Positions 1-6,980 of a stretch of DNA of 20,902 bases are shown one piece after another. The stretch's first letter is position 1, and the number at the start of each line of letters is the position of its first letter. This stretch comes from Cyanobacteria bacterium HKST-UBA02 (GTDB taxonomy: Bacteria > Cyanobacteriota > Vampirovibrionia > Obscuribacterales > Obscuribacteraceae). The notes beneath the pieces were generated by a model, which made no database searches, had not been told where the DNA came from, and saw only the letters and a program-made list of their open reading frames with translations. The stretch covers positions 1 to 20,902 of the forward strand of contig JAGQHH010000168.1 in the NCBI GenBank assembly GCA_020431945.1, read 5' to 3'. The position numbers were made by a program, and so were the translations under genes.

Positions 1-159
1 TCCTCCAACAGTCGTTCCATTTGACCATTGAAAACGGGCGATTCTACTGATTTCTGCGGTCAGCCCTCGGGCTTACAATTCAATACTAGCTCTCCGGTGA
101 GAGGCGCGCATCAGCGGATTTGTATCCGCGAAATCGTGTATAAAAGTCCGCAAAGTCCG
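1..159. other. Gene-free left edge with small hairpins
   Basis: No coding region is supported here. Two short inverted repeats lie downstream of the signal peptidase gene, which is transcribed leftward. GCGGAT (114-119) pairs with ATCCGC (124-129) around a 4-nt loop, and CTCTC (90-94) pairs with GAGAG (99-103) around a 4-nt loop. Neither is followed by a T-run on the minus strand, so they are at best weak terminators. A minus-strand ATG at 20-18 opens a frame (M-E-R-L-L-E) running off the edge, but it has no Shine-Dalgarno and no promoter I can defend. Confidence 0.4.
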
Positions 160-1311
160 TCAGGGCTTGACAGGAGGCGCAGTGAGCTCGCGTGGGAAAA
201 GATTTTTTTCGCTGGTCTCGAGACCGCGGATCTTATCGCCCAGGGCCGGATCTTTCTTGAGCCGCTCCGCTTCCCGGTATTCTACTAAGGCATCCAGGCG
301 ATGGTTCTCCATATAAGCCCGGTCGCCCATCTCCAGGCGTACCTGGAAGTCTCCGGGGTCCCGACCGGTTATCTCGATCATCTTATTGAGGTTGGTTCGG
401 GTCAGGATATTTTCAGGATCTATATAAAGGGCTTTGTGTAGCTTGTCTATGGCTGCCTCGGGCTTGTCCTTGAGCTCCACGGCATAGTTGTTGTAAGCGA
501 TGCTAAGGTTGTCCCGGGCGATCTGATAGTCCTGATCGATGGCCAGGGCCTCGTTGAAAAGACTGATTGCCCGGGTATAGTCGCCTTCCTCCAGGGCGTG
601 CACGCCTCGATCATTGAGACCGACTTTCTCGCTGGCGAAAACCGCAGCCGGTGCTTTTATCGGATGGAGGTAGAACTGTCCGTAGCTGTGAGAGACTCTG
701 CCGACGATATCGTTCTGGTCGATGAATCCCCAGCTCTCGCTGCCCTCGAAACTGTTCCGGTTGTCCGGAAGGACGAAGTAGGAGCCCGCCGGCACCACTA
801 TCGGTCCGCTGTTGTCCGGATACAGCGACTGTCTCTCGCCGTCTCTCATGATACTGATGTCGCTCAGGCAGAGCAGATCGAAAGCCGGTTTGGCGGCAGC
901 GAAGGCTGTCTCCTCCAGGAGACGATCGTTTATATAGACGCCATGACCGGCTTTGAAAGAGACAGTCTCGCCGGGCAGAGCCACTACCCGTCGGACGAAG
1001 AGCGGATCTTGCGGCAAGACAGGCAGACCGGTGAGATTGCCTAGAGTGGCCAGGGGCGAGGCACCCTTCCTGACCGGTTGACCGTCAACGAAAGGAGGCA
1101 CCAGGGCGATCAGGTCATAACGTCCGATCTTCTTACCAAGAATTCTATAGAGTCGTTCGATAATCACCCGGTCGCCCTCGAGAAGCGTGGGTGTCATCGA
1201 ATTGGTGCTGATCGTGATCGGTTGTATGCAATAACGCAGGCTGCAGAGAATCAGACCCGAGAGAAGCAGGGGCACCACCAGCCTGAATAGAATTACTCTC
1301 AGGAGCTCCAC
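160..1311 (-). CDS. Signal peptidase I-like protein fused to C-terminal TPR repeats
   Basis: 383-residue protein of the S26 family. It would cleave signal peptides of exported proteins at the outer face of the cytoplasmic membrane. A hydrophobic anchor lies at about residues 6-30, followed by the serine box N-S-M-T-P-T (nucleophile Ser38). The second catalytic box reads F-V-R-R-V-V-A-L-P-G-E at 105-115. The family has Lys at the first of the two basic positions, but here it is Arg107 (codon CGA, checked on the DNA). The later box is P-D-N-R-N-S-F-E-G-S-E-S-W-G, also departing from the usual G-D-N-R...D-S-R. From about residue 230 the protein carries roughly three TPR units, an uncommon addition. 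The start is GTG; the Shine-Dalgarno AGAGGAG sits about 9 nt upstream inside the end of the preceding gene, whose TAG directly touches this GTG. The two genes are therefore surely co-transcribed. Family assignment is firm; whether it is active is doubtful. Confidence 0.85.
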   Translation of the reverse strand: MELLRVILFRLVVPLLLSGLILCSLRYCIQPITISTNSMTPTLLEGDRVIIERLYRILGKKIGRYDLIALVPPFVDGQPVRKGASPLATLGNLTGLPVLPQDPLFVRRVVALPGETVSFKAGHGVYINDRLLEETAFAAAKPAFDLLCLSDISIMRDGERQSLYPDNSGPIVVPAGSYFVLPDNRNSFEGSESWGFIDQNDIVGRVSHSYGQFYLHPIKAPAAVFASEKVGLNDRGVHALEEGDYTRAISLFNEALAIDQDYQIARDNLSIAYNNYAVELKDKPEAAIDKLHKALYIDPENILTRTNLNKMIEITGRDPGDFQVRLEMGDRAYMENHRLDALVEYREAERLKKDPALGDKIRGLETSEKNLFPRELTAPPVKP

Positions 1312-3792
1312 CTACCGGCTCTCCTCTTTGATCAGGAGCTCGAAGCCCTGCTTGAAGGTCTTATTCGTCCGCGCTTTCATGGTGCCTTTTAGAACCGCCT
1401 CCGGGCTTTTCCCGGTGAGCTCCCGGATATATGAGCAGTCTCTTTCATCCAGTTCCAGGATTGGCGAGCTTTCTCCGGAGTCTTTTTTGATCAGAGCCAG
1501 ACGATAGCGGGTGCCGGACTTTTTGTTCTTGTAACCAACTCCGTCCACCAGATCGGCAAGGAGGAGCCCGGATATAAAATCTTCCGGTGCCGGAGTCGCC
1601 TCACCCTTGCGGCTGACCCCGGTGGCAAGCCAGGACTTTACCCGGGCGGCGCCTTCAGGGCTCCAGTTCCGGTTTTTCTCGATGATGGCGAAAACAGTAT
1701 TGTCGATTTTGTTCTCATTGTGGCGGAGCTTCTCGAGGGATTGATCCAGCCTGACCCGGCGTTGTCTGGCGCTTTCCGCGAAGCTGTTGTTGTTGAGATT
1801 CCCGGAAACAGGCTCTTTCAGAAAATGCGATTCGGGGACCGTCAGCAAAACCAGCTCTTTTCTGGCCTCGATACATGCCCGGGCGCTTTCCGCCACCGTC
1901 AGTCGCTGCTTCGGATCGCCTTCCACCACCGGCAGGCGGCGCAGATCCCCGACCTGATAGTTGATGGTGGGGTTGAGAGAGCGCAGGAGAGCCACCATTA
2001 TCGAAGAGTTCAAATAACCGATCAGATAGTCTTCCTGGTTCTCATCATCGTCTCTATTCCGGCAGAAGATCGCCGAAGCCGATACATCGAAGATACAGCC
2101 CGGCGGCAGTTTTCGTACTGCGATGCCGCGGCTGTTGACGAAAGAGAAGCAGAGACCTTCCCGGAAATAGAAAGACTCGTTTTTCACCACCCAGTTTACC
2201 TTGCCGCCCAGATACGGATAGCGAGTGGCCACCGACTGCTTGATACGCTCCCCCTGGTTCTGCCAGTCCACCACATGCAGTACCGGGGAGTACCAGCGAT
2301 CCTGACCGGTACCCTTGGCATAAGGGAACCATATCCGGTTGAGGTCCCGGGAATCGACTTCCCAGATATTGCGCACGAACCTGGAATTGTCGGTGGTGGC
2401 CAGACCCTGCCTGATTTCGGAGATCTCGTCCAGTTTTCCGGCGGTGCCGGTGAACTCCAGCATCTCTGCCGGCAACCGGTAAGCGAAGCCTTTTGTGTCG
2501 AGAGAATCGAGATCTTTTTTGCCGACCAGAAACACTCTTTCCGGGTCCCGGCCTGAAGCTGCTCTAGCAAGGGCTGCTGGTCTGTCCCGGGCGTCTCGGA
2601 TATCGATAAACTCAACCGGTCTTTCTGTTTTATCCTTTTCTCGTTTGATTATCAGAAGGGCGCTGTTGATTTTCTCGCCGCTACGCAGGGGGAAAAGCCC
2701 GGGACCGGCATCCACGACGCTTTCGATAGAGAATTCGCTGAGCAGATGGCGGCGAAGCTTCCTGTAGGTGGGAAGCGAAATGATCGAAGCTTGAGTAATC
2801 GCCCCCAGGGAGCCGCCTTCGGACAGCATGTCCAGGCACCGATAGATGAAAGCGGCGCTCAGATCGCTGTGAGCGCCGGCGAACTCCTCTTTGAGCCTGG
2901 CTTTGAGGGACCGGCTCATGAGCTTCCTGCCTATATAGGGCGGATTGGTGAGGACCACGTCATAGGTTCTCGAAAGGGGACAGCCATCAGGAAATCCCCG
3001 GTAGAGTGAGCCCAGCATGCCTGTGCTCTCGAGGTCTACCAGTTGCAGCGCTCCTGCCCTGATTCCGTCTTCCAGCGCAAATCCGTGCCGATTGGCGCAG
3101 AGGAGGAGGGAGAGAGCCGTGATCGATAAGGCATCGGCATCGATGTCGGCACCGGCGATTCTTTCGGAAAGAAGACCGGTGAGATTCTTCTTCAGAGAAT
3201 TGCTATCAGTCTTCTTCAGAAGCGCATCGAGAGCGGCCACCAGGAAATGACCGCTGCCGCAAGCCGGATCCAGGACGCTGACCGAGAGGGGATCGCGATG
3301 GGCCAGGGTGCGGTCGATCAGGTAGTCCACCACGAAAGAGGGCGTATAGACTCTGGTGAAAGCCACCAGCTCCGAGAGACCCAGGCTCTTATCGGCTTTT
3401 TGAATCGTTTTCAGAGACTCCCGGCGCTCGTTCTGTTGCAGGCTCTCGAGACTGTCGCCGAGAATCGCCGGAGTCTCGAAGAGGCTTGCCAGATCGCCCT
3501 GGTCCAGCCGTTGCCGGAGGCTATCGAGCAAATCCCGGTCGGATGACTGAGGCTCCGCCAGGGATATCGGGAAGCTCTCGCCGGCGAAGAGCCCGAGAGA
3601 GTGATGCAGCCTTTTGCTCGCCTCCAGGGGGTCTTCCCCGTAAAGGCTTCCGAGACCGTGCACTTTCAGATATTCCAGGGCCAGAGAAAAAACCAGACCG
3701 GATAAAGTGCCGGCCGGAGAGTCGGGTCTGAGGGCCAGCTCTTTCAGAAATCTCTGCCAGGATTTGATGGGCGGCAAAGCTCGTGAGGGCAA
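1312..3792 (-). CDS. N6-adenine DNA methyltransferase, PglX/type IIG-like
   Basis: 826-residue SAM-dependent adenine methyltransferase. A motif-X-like segment (V-Y-T-P, 148-151) precedes motif I, D-P-A-C-G-S-G-H (175-182). The catalytic motif IV is N-P-P-Y-I-G (283-288). From about residue 455 there is a target-recognition region of the kind seen in BREX PglX: R-Q-G-L-A-T-T-D-N-S-R-F (461-472), W-Y-S-P...V-V-D-W (500-510) and L-N-P-T-I-N-Y-Q-V-G-D-L (606-617). A helical spacer (about 675-705) and a roughly 110-residue C-terminal part of unknown role follow. No nuclease motif is visible in the N-terminal 140 residues. It is shorter than typical PglX (about 1200 aa, from memory). The start is TTG at 3792-3790, supported by AAGGAG 10 nt upstream; no in-frame ATG gives a better N-terminus. 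It is the first gene of a two-gene unit with the signal peptidase. No BREX or restriction partner is in the window, so it may be solitary. Confidence 0.85.
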   Translation of the reverse strand: MPSRALPPIKSWQRFLKELALRPDSPAGTLSGLVFSLALEYLKVHGLGSLYGEDPLEASKRLHHSLGLFAGESFPISLAEPQSSDRDLLDSLRQRLDQGDLASLFETPAILGDSLESLQQNERRESLKTIQKADKSLGLSELVAFTRVYTPSFVVDYLIDRTLAHRDPLSVSVLDPACGSGHFLVAALDALLKKTDSNSLKKNLTGLLSERIAGADIDADALSITALSLLLCANRHGFALEDGIRAGALQLVDLESTGMLGSLYRGFPDGCPLSRTYDVVLTNPPYIGRKLMSRSLKARLKEEFAGAHSDLSAAFIYRCLDMLSEGGSLGAITQASIISLPTYRKLRRHLLSEFSIESVVDAGPGLFPLRSGEKINSALLIIKREKDKTERPVEFIDIRDARDRPAALARAASGRDPERVFLVGKKDLDSLDTKGFAYRLPAEMLEFTGTAGKLDEISEIRQGLATTDNSRFVRNIWEVDSRDLNRIWFPYAKGTGQDRWYSPVLHVVDWQNQGERIKQSVATRYPYLGGKVNWVVKNESFYFREGLCFSFVNSRGIAVRKLPPGCIFDVSASAIFCRNRDDDENQEDYLIGYLNSSIMVALLRSLNPTINYQVGDLRRLPVVEGDPKQRLTVAESARACIEARKELVLLTVPESHFLKEPVSGNLNNNSFAESARQRRVRLDQSLEKLRHNENKIDNTVFAIIEKNRNWSPEGAARVKSWLATGVSRKGEATPAPEDFISGLLLADLVDGVGYKNKKSGTRYRLALIKKDSGESSPILELDERDCSYIRELTGKSPEAVLKGTMKARTNKTFKQGFELLIKEESR

Positions 3793-3818
3793 AATCTGGT
3801 ATCTCCTTGGTCCTAACT

Positions 3819-3857
3819 AAAATAGCAAATATATTTATGCCCATGTCCAAAAAGCAA
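3819..3857 (-). promoter_or_regulatory. Possible promoter of the methyltransferase/signal peptidase unit
   Basis: An AT-rich patch upstream of the methyltransferase contains two readings on the minus strand. One is TTGCTT (3857-3852) and TATATT (3833-3828) with an 18-bp spacer. The other is an extended -10, TGCTATTTT, with TATTTT at 3824-3819. Either leaves a short leader holding the AAGGAG Shine-Dalgarno. This is assigned by eye only. Confidence 0.3.
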
Positions 3858-3908
3858 ACGACCGGTATAGAAGCGAGTGGCAGTTGGGGGCCGGAAATCG
3901 GCTAAACG

Positions 3909-3957
3909 GGGAAGGGTCTTCCCAGTCTCTCGTATTCACACCAGGAAGACCCTTCCC
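3909..3957. repeat. Perfect 14-bp inverted repeat, 21-nt loop
   Basis: The arms GGGAAGGGTCTTCC (3909-3922) and GGAAGACCCTTCCC (3944-3957) are exactly complementary and separated by 21 nt. They lie in the gene-free stretch between the 3' end of the DUF4388/GGDEF gene and the methyltransferase promoter. No T-run follows on either strand, so it is not a classical intrinsic terminator. It could be a transcript-end stabiliser, a transcription block or a protein-binding site. Confidence 0.7.
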
Positions 3958-3994
3958 GACCCAATAAGTGCCAGTTTCTTTCGAAGACAAAGTG

Positions 3995-4026
3995 GGAGAG
4001 CGGTCACCTGGGCCGGACCGTTCTCC
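3995..4026 (-). terminator. Hairpin 20 nt after the DUF4388/GGDEF stop, terminator-like
   Basis: The arms GGAGAGCGGTC (3995-4005) and GACCGTTCTCC (4016-4026) pair over 11 bp around a 10-nt loop. There is one imperfect pair, G-U in plus-strand RNA and A-C in minus-strand RNA. On the minus strand the hairpin starts about 20 nt after the stop codon at 4048-4046. The following minus-strand sequence, CACTTTGTCTTCG, is only weakly T-rich. Confidence 0.4.
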
Positions 4027-4045
4027 TTACTATCACTTCCATGGA

Positions 4046-5641
4046 TCAGCCCAGATCGCGGTAGAGCACCACTTCGGTCTCGGTTTCCACCGAGTGATTG
4101 CGAGCGGTCTCCGCTGCCGAGAGCAGAAAGCCGAGCTCCAGGAAGTCTTCCGGGATGCAGGCAATGCCGAAGGACAGACAGAGGGCGCCGGGCTTGACAG
4201 TGTTGCTCAGGGGCTCGCGGTTGAGGGCCTGGACGATTCGGTTGGCGAAGATTCGAGCGCCTTCACCCTTGGTGTCCGGGCAGAGAAGGGCATAGTCGAA
4301 GCCTTCGTAGTGAGCCAGCAGATCGTTGTGTCGCTTGGTGGTGGTGATTCTCAGAACCGACTCATTGAGAGCCGAGGTCGGAAGCGGTTCTCTGATCACT
4401 TCTTTGACTCCGGTTTTCACCCTCATCTCGAAGATGATCACCGACAGTGGTGTACCGGCGCGGTGAGCGCGGAAGTACTCCTGCTCCAGGAAATAGAGAA
4501 AGGCCGGATAGTTGAACATACCGGTATCGGGCCGGCGCAAGCTCATCATCACTGCCTGCACCGCGGCGCTGTCGACAGTCTTGGGAATCAGAGCCGGTTT
4601 GCCCGTGCCTCCCCGCCTGATATCGCTCAACAAGCCGATCAGGCGGCAGCGGAAAAGGTGGCTCAGGGCCGGCACCCACTGGCTGCGGGGCAGATTGAGA
4701 GTAGTGGAAAGGTCCTCGAAAGCGGTGTTGCCGTCGATGGCATGATAGAGCTGTCTCTGCACCTCGAGGAGCTGGGGCTCGCCCACCGAAAGCATGGTCT
4801 CGAGGTCGACGCCTGATATGGCCTCATTGGTCTTGGCCAGAACAGCGTCTTCTCTGAATCCGGAGTTGCGCATGAGATTGAGCTTGTCCAGGAGCTGCAC
4901 CCCCTGGATCACCAGGCTGTCCAGGGTCTCCGAGACGGTTCGTTTCTGGGTGACGACCTGGGGCTGGAAGAAGAACTTGCCTTCCTGCCAGGTGATCAGC
5001 TCGTAGATGCTCTCATTGCCGGTGCCATCAGGAGTGGTGCAGTGCACCGGTTTGCCGTCGACGAAGAAGACCTCGGCTGCCCCGTCTCGTCCATCCACCT
5101 GTAAGCGTCCGGTCATCTTGGCGAGTTGTATGGACTGCAAAAGCGCCGAGATCTGAATGAAAGCCAGCTCGCCATTGAGGACTGTATTGCGCTTGGCCAG
5201 GGCTGTCTGGTTGGCCAGTACCGGTAGAGGCACTGTCTTCTTCTGGGATTTCTTCCCCCGGGGCTGGTAGTAGAACTCGTTCTCTTCCCCCGGTGCTCCC
5301 TGGGGCGCAGTGAGATGGGCTGCCGAGATCGCTTCGCCGCAGGATGCCACCACCCGGTTGAAAACCAGGAGGGTATCACAACTGGCATATTTCCAGAGAC
5401 AGCTCGAGGTCCCGCCGCTGGTCTGGAAGAGCTGCCAGTTCGGGTCGCGGCCCACGGGATCGGACTGGACTGTCAGGGTGAATATCGCCTGACCGTTCGG
5501 GTCCGGCGATTTCCAGGTGACCTCTACCCGCTCGTCCAGCTCTTCCAGAGCCTCGGCAAGCATATGATGAACGACCTGCATCGAGGGCGATGAAGGCAAG
5601 ACTCTGGTTGACTTGGATTGCCCTTGCTGGTCCTGAACCAT
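4046..5641 (-). CDS. DUF4388 domain plus degenerate GGDEF domain regulator
   Basis: 531-residue soluble protein. The N-terminal 150 residues are not recognised. A DUF4388-type domain follows at about 157-255, with L-A-K-M-T-G-R-L-Q-V and V-F-F-V-D-G-K-P-V-H. Its usual C-terminal helical extension is at about 285-340. A GGDEF-like fold begins at about 373 (T-G-M-F-N-Y-P-A-F). Where the family has G-G-D-E-F, this protein has Y-E-G-F-D-Y-A-L-L (445-453), so it should not make cyclic di-GMP. DUF4388 proteins are common in cyanobacterial and deltaproteobacterial signalling, and the inferred role is a scaffold or sensor rather than an enzyme. ATG is preceded by AAGAGG at a good distance. It follows dapL by 20 nt, so the two are probably co-transcribed, although no metabolic link is evident. 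Confidence 0.75.
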   Translation of the reverse strand: MVQDQQGQSKSTRVLPSSPSMQVVHHMLAEALEELDERVEVTWKSPDPNGQAIFTLTVQSDPVGRDPNWQLFQTSGGTSSCLWKYASCDTLLVFNRVVASCGEAISAAHLTAPQGAPGEENEFYYQPRGKKSQKKTVPLPVLANQTALAKRNTVLNGELAFIQISALLQSIQLAKMTGRLQVDGRDGAAEVFFVDGKPVHCTTPDGTGNESIYELITWQEGKFFFQPQVVTQKRTVSETLDSLVIQGVQLLDKLNLMRNSGFREDAVLAKTNEAISGVDLETMLSVGEPQLLEVQRQLYHAIDGNTAFEDLSTTLNLPRSQWVPALSHLFRCRLIGLLSDIRRGGTGKPALIPKTVDSAAVQAVMMSLRRPDTGMFNYPAFLYFLEQEYFRAHRAGTPLSVIIFEMRVKTGVKEVIREPLPTSALNESVLRITTTKRHNDLLAHYEGFDYALLCPDTKGEGARIFANRIVQALNREPLSNTVKPGALCLSFGIACIPEDFLELGFLLSAAETARNHSVETETEVVLYRDLG

Positions 5642-5661
5642 GGCGAGCCTCTTGAACGGGC

Positions 5662-6849
5662 CTAGACTTTTGCTTTGCCCATCTCGAAGGAGATCGAGTG
5701 CTTGGCCATGCGGTCGAAGGCTTCGGCCAGGCGCTCTTTGCTGCAGCAGAGCGAGATTCGGAAATAACCTTCCCCGGAAGGACCGTAGGCATCACCGGGG
5801 GGAACTACAATTCCTGCCACATTGAGCATATGCGAGCTGAACTCCTGGGAAGTCATGCCCTTGGGCACAGGCAGCCACATATAGAAAGTAGCCTTATTGG
5901 GCTTGACGGTCCAGCCGAGCTCTTTGAGGCGCTCCACTGCCAGATCGCGACGCTCGACATAGAGCTCGTTGCAGCGCTCGATCTGATCCCGAGGACCTTC
6001 GAAACCGGCTATGGCAGCCATCTGTACCGCCCGGAAAACATCGGTATCGATATTGGACTTGATTTTGCCGAGATTTTTCACGGCTTCCTGATTGCCGATG
6101 GCGAAGCCTATGCGCCAGCCGGTCATATTGAAGGTCTTGGAGAGTGTGTGCAGCTCGATGGCGATGCTCTTGGCGTCTTTGACCTGGAAGATCGAAGGCG
6201 CTTTGTAGCCGTCGAAGGTCATCTCCGAATAAGCGAGATCGTGGCAGAGCAGGATGTCGTGCTTCTTGCAATAGGCTACTGCTTTCTCGAAGAAAGCCAG
6301 GTCCGCTACGGCGGCGGTGGGGTTGTTCGGATAGTTGAGCAGCATGATCTTGGCTTTGGCTGCCACCGAATCAGGTATCGCATCGAAATCGGGGAGGAAA
6401 TTGTTCTCGGGAAGAAGGGGCATATAGTGCGGAGTTCCGCCGGAGAGAATCGTCGAGGTCTGGTAGACCGGATAGGCCGGGTCGGGGATGAGGGCGACAT
6501 CGCCGGAGTCTATATAAGCGAATATGAGATTGTGCAGACCCTCTTTGCCACCGATGAGGGAGGTCACTTCGGTAGCCGGATCGATATTGATCTTGAAACG
6601 CTCGTTGCACCACTTTGCAGCAGCGGCTTTGTATTCGGGGGTACCTCCGAAAGGCGGATACTTGTGGTTGATCGGCTTCTCGATGGCTTCGTGCATGGCA
6701 TCGACGATATGTCTGGGAGTCGGCTGGTCAGGGGCGCCGATGCCCAGATTGATAATGTCGACGCCGGTCTTGGCGAGCTCATCGGCTTTTTTGCCGATCT
6801 CGGCGAAAACATAAGGAGGTATAGACTTCAGTCGGCGGGCTACTTCCAT
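5662..6849 (-). CDS. dapL: LL-diaminopimelate aminotransferase
   Basis: 395-residue fold-type I PLP aminotransferase. It would convert tetrahydrodipicolinate plus glutamate to LL-2,6-diaminopimelate, bypassing the succinylated or acetylated intermediates of lysine and peptidoglycan synthesis. The N-terminus R-R-L-K-S-I-P-P-Y-V-F-A-E-I and the segment D-I-I-N-L-G-I-G-A-P-D-Q-P-T-P match the DapL type. Expected residues are present: N-Y-P-N-N-P-T (172-178), Asp204 in H-D-L-A-Y-S-E-M, the Schiff-base Lys238 in L-S-K-T-F-N-M-T-G-W-R, and carboxylate-binding Arg364 in G-Y-F-R-I-S-L. I chose the ATG at 6849-6847, preceded by a weak GGGGA, over a TTG 18 nt upstream, because family proteins begin here. 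Other substrates (alanine- or aspartate-type transamination) cannot be excluded. The 131 bp before it are shared with the divergent kinase gene. Confidence 0.85.
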   Translation of the reverse strand: MEVARRLKSIPPYVFAEIGKKADELAKTGVDIINLGIGAPDQPTPRHIVDAMHEAIEKPINHKYPPFGGTPEYKAAAAKWCNERFKINIDPATEVTSLIGGKEGLHNLIFAYIDSGDVALIPDPAYPVYQTSTILSGGTPHYMPLLPENNFLPDFDAIPDSVAAKAKIMLLNYPNNPTAAVADLAFFEKAVAYCKKHDILLCHDLAYSEMTFDGYKAPSIFQVKDAKSIAIELHTLSKTFNMTGWRIGFAIGNQEAVKNLGKIKSNIDTDVFRAVQMAAIAGFEGPRDQIERCNELYVERRDLAVERLKELGWTVKPNKATFYMWLPVPKGMTSQEFSSHMLNVAGIVVPPGDAYGPSGEGYFRISLCCSKERLAEAFDRMAKHSISFEMGKAKV

Positions 6850-6980
6850 GTGAACAATTCCCCACAAAGTGACTCGTGTGCGGCGCCCTTACGGCTTTCT
6901 CAGAGTATCACACGCGGCTCTCAAAAGGCTTACCCAAGAGCTAATTGTTCATTAAATAGAAAACCGGATCTCTTGTTCCT
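6850..6980. promoter_or_regulatory. Divergent dapL/kinase intergenic region with a 9-bp inverted repeat
   Basis: 131 bp between two divergently transcribed genes. TGAACAATT (6851-6859) and AATTGTTCA (6943-6951) are perfect inverted copies 83 bp apart. The first lies against the dapL start and the second about 30 bp before the kinase start. AT-rich sequence around 6941-6962 may hold the kinase promoter, but no convincing -35/-10 pair stands out on either strand. Confidence 0.35.

Noticed and set aside
1..28. Possible minus-strand gene start (ATG at 20 or 28) running off the left edge
   Set aside because: Only 6-9 codons are visible, without Shine-Dalgarno or promoter; it cannot be supported.
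1312..3792. BREX or restriction defence island
   Set aside because: Only the methyltransferase is present; the neighbours are a signal peptidase and housekeeping or signalling genes, so no system can be claimed from this window.
3877..4197. Plus-strand frame starting in the 3793-4045 gap
   Set aside because: It runs across both inverted repeats and then antisense into the GGDEF-like gene; it has no homology signal and no ribosome site.
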